Below, in pieces: positions 60,426-64,000 of a stretch of DNA of 64,000 nt (position 1 is its first letter; the number at the start of each line of letters is the position of its first letter). Location of the stretch: positions 3,100,001 through 3,164,000 of the forward strand of contig CBDHEI010000002.1 of NCBI GenBank assembly GCA_965262055.1. Direction: 5' to 3'. The notes beneath the pieces were generated by a model. It was not told the DNA's origin, ran no database searches, and worked only from the letters and a program-made list of their open reading frames with translations. The translations under genes were made by a program, and so were the position numbers. Source of the DNA: G958296245 sp965262055. Its GTDB lineage: Bacteria; Chloroflexota; Dehalococcoidia; Lucifugimonadales; G958296245.

Positions 60426-60902
60426 ATGTCAGACACCAACGCCGCTGGCAGGGCTGAGCGGATGGAGCAGCTTATACGCACGTATTTCGAGGGGTGCAAC
60501 GAGGCCGACGCCGAGAAGATGACCTCGTGCTTCGTGCCGGATGCAGTGCACTACTTCCCGCCGGACATGTACGACGGCCCATGGATGTCGGCGCGAAGGA
60601 TCGCCGAGGGGTGGCAGGCAGCGGTGGACAAGCTGGGCTCGTACTGGGTCATCGACCGGCTGGTTACCGACGCCGAGCGCCACGAGGCTGTGATCGAGTG
60701 GTCGCACTTCAAGACCAAGCAGGGCGTGGTGCTGCGCGGGGCCGAGTGGTACGAGTTCGACGAAGAGACCGGCCTGATCAAGGAGCTGCGCGCCTACTAC
60801 GCCTCCCCCCAGGACAAGGGGCTGGACAGGCTGGAGCTCGGAGGAATGGACTACGAGGGACGTGGTTACTCGATGGCGCCCCCGGCAGGCGCGAGGGACT
60901 GA
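60426..60902 (+). CDS. NTF2-like/SnoaL-like protein
   Basis: The 158-residue protein reads as an NTF2-like cone: LIRTYFEGCNEADAEKMTSCFVPDAVHYFPPDMYDGPW, then ARRIAEGWQAAVDKLG, then ERHEAVIEWSHFKTKQGVVLRGAEWYEFDEETGLIKELRAYY. This fold binds small hydrophobic or sugar-derived ligands, sometimes as an isomerase or dehydratase. GGAGG 8 bases before the ATG supports the start. It is followed by thrS at 30 bp. The ligand is unknown. Confidence 0.85.
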   Translation: MSDTNAAGRAERMEQLIRTYFEGCNEADAEKMTSCFVPDAVHYFPPDMYDGPWMSARRIAEGWQAAVDKLGSYWVIDRLVTDAERHEAVIEWSHFKTKQGVVLRGAEWYEFDEETGLIKELRAYYASPQDKGLDRLELGGMDYEGRGYSMAPPAGARD

Positions 60903-60932
60903 GCGGCGCCGTCACTGTAGGAGGGAGTCGTA

Positions 60933-62672
60933 ATGCAAGAGACAGCGGAAAGCGACCTGTCGGAATTGAGGAAGCGCATTCGCCACTCGGCGTCCCACGT
61001 CATGGCGGATGTGGTAACCAGGATGTACCCGGGTACGCGTCTTGCGATAGGCCCGCCTACGGATGACGGCTTCTACTACGACTTCGACACCCCGGAGCCC
61101 TTCTCCGACGACGACCTAGAGCGCATCGAAGAGCGCATGAGGGACGTCATAGCGCGGGACTTCAGTTTCGAGCTCCAGGAGTACCCGCGGGACGAGGCGT
61201 TGGAGATGCACTCCGGCGAGCCGATGAAGCTGGAGATAATCGGCGAGATCCCGGAAGGCGACTCGATCACCACCTACCGCCACGGCGAGTTCGAGGACCT
61301 GTGCGCCGGGCCGCACGTCGAGTCTACGGGCAAGATACCCGCCTTCAAGCTGCTGAGCGTGGCTGGGGCGTACTGGCGCGGCGACGAGCGGCGGCAGATG
61401 CTCCAGCGCGTGTACGGGACGGCGTTCGAGTCGCAGGAGGCGCTGGACGAGCACCTGAGCCGGCTGGAGGAGGCGAGGAGACGCGATCATCGGCATCTCG
61501 GGCGACAGCTAGACTTATTCTCCATGCACGACGAGACCGGCCCAGGGCTGATCGTGTGGCACCCGAAGGGGGCGACAGTGCGTGGGATCGTGGAGGAGTT
61601 CTGGAAGGGGGAGCACCGCCGCCGGGGGTACGATCTCGTCTATACCCCGCACATAGGGCGTTCCACCCTCTGGCAGACCAGCGGCCACCTCGATTTCTTC
61701 AAGGAGAACATGTTCGCGGCGATGGAGATGGAAGGGTACGACTACTACCTGAAGCCGATGAACTGCCCGTTCCACATCCTCTACTACAAGACGGACCTAC
61801 GCAGCTACCGCAGCCTGCCGATGCGGGTAGGGGAGTTGGGCACGGTGTACCGGAACGAGCGCGCCGGTGTAGTCCATGGGCTTCTCCGCGTGAGGGGAAT
61901 GACGCAGGACGACGCCCATATCTTCTGCCGTCCCGACCAAGTCGAGGACGAGATCAACGGGGTGCTCGACCTGACATTCTTCTTGATGAAGAGCTTCGGC
62001 TTCGACGAATACGACGTGATGCTGTCCACGCGCCCCGAGAAGGCTGTGGGCGAGGTAGAGCAGTGGGAGCTTGCCACCGCGTCGCTGCGCAATACGCTAG
62101 AAGCCCGGGGCATAGAGTATGGCGTGGACGAGGGCGGGGGAGCCTTCTACGGGCCGAAGATCGACATACATATCAGGGACGCCATCGGCCGGCTCTGGCA
62201 GTGCACGACCGTCCAGTTCGACTTCAACCTGCCCGAGCGGTTCGGGCTGACCTACATCGGCGAAGACGGGCGGGAGCACAGACCGTACATGGTCCACCGG
62301 GCGTTGCTGGGGTCGCTGGAGCGCTTCATGGGGGTGCTGATCGAGCACTACAGCGGGGCCTTCCCCACGTGGCTGTCCCCCGTGCAGGCCGTGGTTATCC
62401 CGATTGCCGAGAGGCACTTGGAGTATGCGCGTCAGGTTCAGGAGCAGATCGCCGGCGCCGGCATCAGGGTGGAGACCGACGACCGCAATGAACGCATGAA
62501 CGCGAAGATCAGGGACGCGCAACTCCAGAAGGTGCCCTACATGCTGGTCGTGGGCGACCGGGAGGCAGAGGCCGAAGCGGCAGCCGTTCGTCTGCGCTCA
62601 GGCGAGAACCTCGGGGCCGTGCCGGTCTCGCAGGTGATCGAAAGGATATCCTCGGAGAACAGGCCCGCTTGA
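60933..62672 (+). CDS. thrS: Threonyl-tRNA synthetase without TGS domain
   Basis: The editing domain begins at once (RIRHSASHVMADVVTRMYPG; H-S-A-S-H is the N2 motif) and is followed by the class II core (MNCPFHILYYK, RNERAGVVHGLLRVRGMTQDDAHIFC) with zinc ligands, motif 3 and the anticodon domain (AVVIPIAERHLEYA). The usual N-terminal TGS domain of about 60 residues is absent. GGAGGG 7 bases before the ATG shows that the gene really starts here. The enzyme charges tRNA-Thr and keeps editing capacity. It is 579 residues long, shorter than the common 640. Confidence 0.94.
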   Translation: MQETAESDLSELRKRIRHSASHVMADVVTRMYPGTRLAIGPPTDDGFYYDFDTPEPFSDDDLERIEERMRDVIARDFSFELQEYPRDEALEMHSGEPMKLEIIGEIPEGDSITTYRHGEFEDLCAGPHVESTGKIPAFKLLSVAGAYWRGDERRQMLQRVYGTAFESQEALDEHLSRLEEARRRDHRHLGRQLDLFSMHDETGPGLIVWHPKGATVRGIVEEFWKGEHRRRGYDLVYTPHIGRSTLWQTSGHLDFFKENMFAAMEMEGYDYYLKPMNCPFHILYYKTDLRSYRSLPMRVGELGTVYRNERAGVVHGLLRVRGMTQDDAHIFCRPDQVEDEINGVLDLTFFLMKSFGFDEYDVMLSTRPEKAVGEVEQWELATASLRNTLEARGIEYGVDEGGGAFYGPKIDIHIRDAIGRLWQCTTVQFDFNLPERFGLTYIGEDGREHRPYMVHRALLGSLERFMGVLIEHYSGAFPTWLSPVQAVVIPIAERHLEYARQVQEQIAGAGIRVETDDRNERMNAKIRDAQLQKVPYMLVVGDREAEAEAAAVRLRSGENLGAVPVSQVIERISSENRPA

Positions 62673-63090
62673 TCTATCCTGCCCATCTTGTCTATGCATG
62701 TTCCATCATGCGGATCACGGTTGACGGCCGCGAACACGAGTGCTAGAGTTCTTCCTGTGGCACGGACGACTCCGGACGCGGTGACTGCGCTGCCGGGGTG
62801 GAGCCTCGGAGACCCTGCCCTGAGCCTGCAAAGATTGGGCGTGTCACATTGGTGCCACATTCCGTCACATCCGTGTCGCGTTCGTGTACCCTGCTGTAAT
62901 GTGGGCCATAGCTGAAGGGTGACAGAATGTTACAGGTTCAAAGGGGACCCGCCGTATTTCGATGAGCAAGACCGGCGCGAGCGGCGGCCTTAGGTGCGAT
63001 TCCAATGGCTGAATACCAAGGTTCTTGTTGCCCATGACTTGCGCGTTGTGCTATATTCCTTGCTGTTCATTTTGGCCAGTATGGCCTCCG
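62673..63090. other. Leader region before the infC operon with phased repeats
   Basis: No gene was found. From about 62842 to 62883 are GTCACATTGGT, GCCACATTCC, GTCACATCCGT and GTCGCGTTCGT, four similar units spaced about one helical turn. A candidate promoter lies at 63028-63057. Confidence 0.4.
63028..63057 (+). promoter_or_regulatory. Candidate promoter of infC-rpmI-rplT
   Basis: TTGCCC (63028-63033), an 18-base spacer and TATATT (63052-63057; 5 of 6) stand about 47 bases before the proposed ATA start of infC. Confidence 0.5.
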
Positions 63091-63106
63091 AGAGGTGGGA
63101 AGAATA
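63091..63106 (+). promoter_or_regulatory. Ribosome binding site and probable ATA start of infC
   Basis: AGAGGTGG (63091-63098) is a good Shine-Dalgarno site with 5 bases before ATA at 63104. The GTG at 63095 lies inside that site and has no site of its own. Non-AUG starts such as AUU or AUA are characteristic of infC, where IF3 represses its own synthesis. Confidence 0.65.
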
Positions 63107-63667
63107 CCTAAAGACTATAGGATCAACGGACGGATCAGGGTTCAGCAGGTCCGGCTCATAGACGAAACGGGCAAGCAACTAGGTGTGATGCCGACCCGGA
63201 CCGCCATGGACACTGCGCAGGCTCGCGGTCTGGATCTGGTTGAGGTTGCGCCCAACGCGGCGCCGCCGGTGTGCAGGCTTCTCGACTACGGCAAGTTCCG
63301 CTACGAGGTGACGCGCAAGGAGCGGGAGGCCCGCAAGGGGCAGAAGTCGAAGGGAGGAGCGCAGCAGCAGCGGGAGGTCCGCTTCAAGACGCGGATCGGC
63401 GACCACGACCGGGAGACGAAGACGAGACTGGTCAAGCGGCTTCTGGAGGAGGGGTCTAAGGTGCGGGTCTCCGTGTCGTTCAGGGCGCGCGAGATCACCC
63501 ACCCCGAGTTCGGGATGGCCGTCTTGAGGAGGGTCGCCGAAGACCTGATCGAGGACGCAGAGATGGAGAAGACTCCCGGGTTCGAAGGTCGGTTCCTGAC
63601 AATGGTCCTCGTGCCCACCGATAAGAAGGCCCCCGAGCAGAAGGAGCCGCAGAGTGCCAAAGCTTAA
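63104..63667 (+). CDS. infC: Translation initiation factor IF-3
   Basis: The protein has the N-domain DYRINGRIRVQQVRLIDETGKQLGVM, the basic linker LLDYGKFRYEVTRKEREARKGQK and the C-domain VRFKTRIGDHDRETKTRLVKRLLEEGSKVRVSVSFRAREITHPEFG, all typical of IF3. It binds the 30S subunit and checks start codon and initiator tRNA. I place the start at ATA 63104 because of the Shine-Dalgarno spacing; GTG at 63095 would add three residues. infC, rpmI and rplT follow in the conserved order. Confidence 0.94.
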   Translation: MPKDYRINGRIRVQQVRLIDETGKQLGVMPTRTAMDTAQARGLDLVEVAPNAAPPVCRLLDYGKFRYEVTRKEREARKGQKSKGGAQQQREVRFKTRIGDHDRETKTRLVKRLLEEGSKVRVSVSFRAREITHPEFGMAVLRRVAEDLIEDAEMEKTPGFEGRFLTMVLVPTDKKAPEQKEPQSAKA

Positions 63668-63857
63668 GACCCACAAGGGAGCGGCGCGCCGCTTCCATAT
63701 AACGGGGACCGGCAAGCTCCGGCGCATGAAGGGCCACAAGAGCCACCTGCGCCGCAAGAAGCCCGCGAACGTCCGACGCCTGTACAGCAAGAAGCTGAAA
63801 CTGGGTCAGGGCGACGAGAAGAGGATCAGACGCCTCCTCCCGAATGGACTGCCGTAG
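63654..63857 (+). CDS. rpmI: 50S ribosomal protein L35
   Basis: This is a 67-residue basic protein: MPKLKTHKGAARRFHITGTGKLRRMKG and then HKSHLRRKKPANVRRL. It is a standard L35. The GTG start overlaps the infC stop by 14 bp, so translation is coupled. It sits in the conserved infC-rpmI-rplT operon. Confidence 0.96.
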   Translation: MPKLKTHKGAARRFHITGTGKLRRMKGHKSHLRRKKPANVRRLYSKKLKLGQGDEKRIRRLLPNGLP

Positions 63858-63904
63858 GGCAGGCAAGTTCGAGGGAGAGAATGCAAAGAGAACGGGGTAG
63901 CTAG

Positions 63905-64000
63905 TTGACCAGAATAAAGAGGGGTGTCACCAGACACCGGCGCCACAAGAAGATACTAAGCCAGACCAAGGGCCACAAGGGCGGGCGCCACACGCTTGTC
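63905..64000 (+). CDS. rplT: 50S ribosomal protein L20, cut off by the window end
   Basis: A TTG start at 63905 opens MTRIKRGVTRHRRHKKILSQTKGHKGGRH, the well-known N-terminus of L20 (usual form: M-P-R-V-K-R-G-V-x-A). Only 32 codons are inside the window. It directly follows rpmI by 47 bp, as in most bacteria, where L20 helps assemble the 50S subunit and can repress this operon. Confidence 0.93.
   Translation, partial: MTRIKRGVTRHRRHKKILSQTKGHKGGRHTLV

Noticed and set aside
62673..63090. T-box or other riboswitch in the thrS/infC spacer
   Set aside because: No T-box core sequence or terminator/antiterminator pair could be seen; only phased repeats and a promoter were supported.
1..64000. CRISPR array, tRNA, rRNA or replication origin
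   Set aside because: No regular spaced repeats, no tRNA cloverleaf sequence, no rRNA-like stretch and no clustered DnaA-box pattern were noticed when reading the window by eye.

Overview
This is a GC-rich bacterial chromosome segment with mostly vertical, densely packed genes. The best guess is a Chloroflexota bacterium of the Dehalococcoidia/SAR202 type. Supporting signs are a family-5 solute-binding lipoprotein with a Val/Lys/Glu-rich stalk, a ferritin-like/VIT1 gene, DUF1501-DUF1800-NHL genes in a row, an agmatinase-SpeH pair, several TIM-barrel glycosidase-like paralogues and a divergent second SecA. The lineage is inferred from gene content only; no rRNA or tRNA gene was seen.

Layout. 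1-8916: an O-antigen-ligase-like membrane protein, yqeY, gltX, a Gfo/Idh/MocA oxidoreductase, then DUF1501, DUF1800 and NHL genes. 8977-10724: an IS1380-type insertion sequence. 10725-13040: an accessory patch of lower GC with a DUF3644/HEPN protein and a hicAB toxin-antitoxin pair, flanked by a truncated duplicate of the end of the next gene. 13188-26326: ten genes on the minus strand, tightly spaced or overlapping: DegV, transglutaminase-like, degenerate PaaK-like, K+ channel, PaaK-like, GNAT, UspA, SecA-like, Ser/Gly-rich lipoprotein and two unknowns. I know of no named system with this content, and it is my main candidate for an undescribed one. 26343-36413: nfo, a VIT1 gene split in two, a pilin-like gene, a serine-recombinase homologue without its catalytic serine coupled to a zinc-ribbon gene, pyruvate kinase, a cysteinyl-tRNA synthetase fused to a glycosyltransferase, a CitE-like lyase and folB.

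36514-46125: a sialidase-like gene cut by a second copy of the IS1380 element, then an ABC operon (binding protein, two paralogous TIM-barrel glycosidase-like proteins, two permeases, no ATPases). 46137-51886: a secreted beta-helix protein, an MFS pseudogene cut by a different IS (48408-50281) and an acetyltransferase. 52006-60902: a methyltransferase, a third glycosidase-like paralogue, polyamine genes (agmatinase, SpeH), a DapA-like/SelA-like/HpcH trio that looks like sugar-acid or amino-sugar-acid catabolism, a lipoprotein and an NTF2-like protein. 60933-64000: thrS without a TGS domain, then infC-rpmI-rplT, with infC probably starting at an ATA codon.

The carbohydrate genes (sialidase fragment, three glycosidase-like proteins, ABC importer, Gfo/Idh/MocA, aldolases) suggest a scavenger of complex or acidic sugars. 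Both IS1380 copies are 1748 bp with intact transposases. Two of the three insertion sequences sit inside genes whose frame can still be rebuilt across the insertion, so transposition here seems fairly recent.
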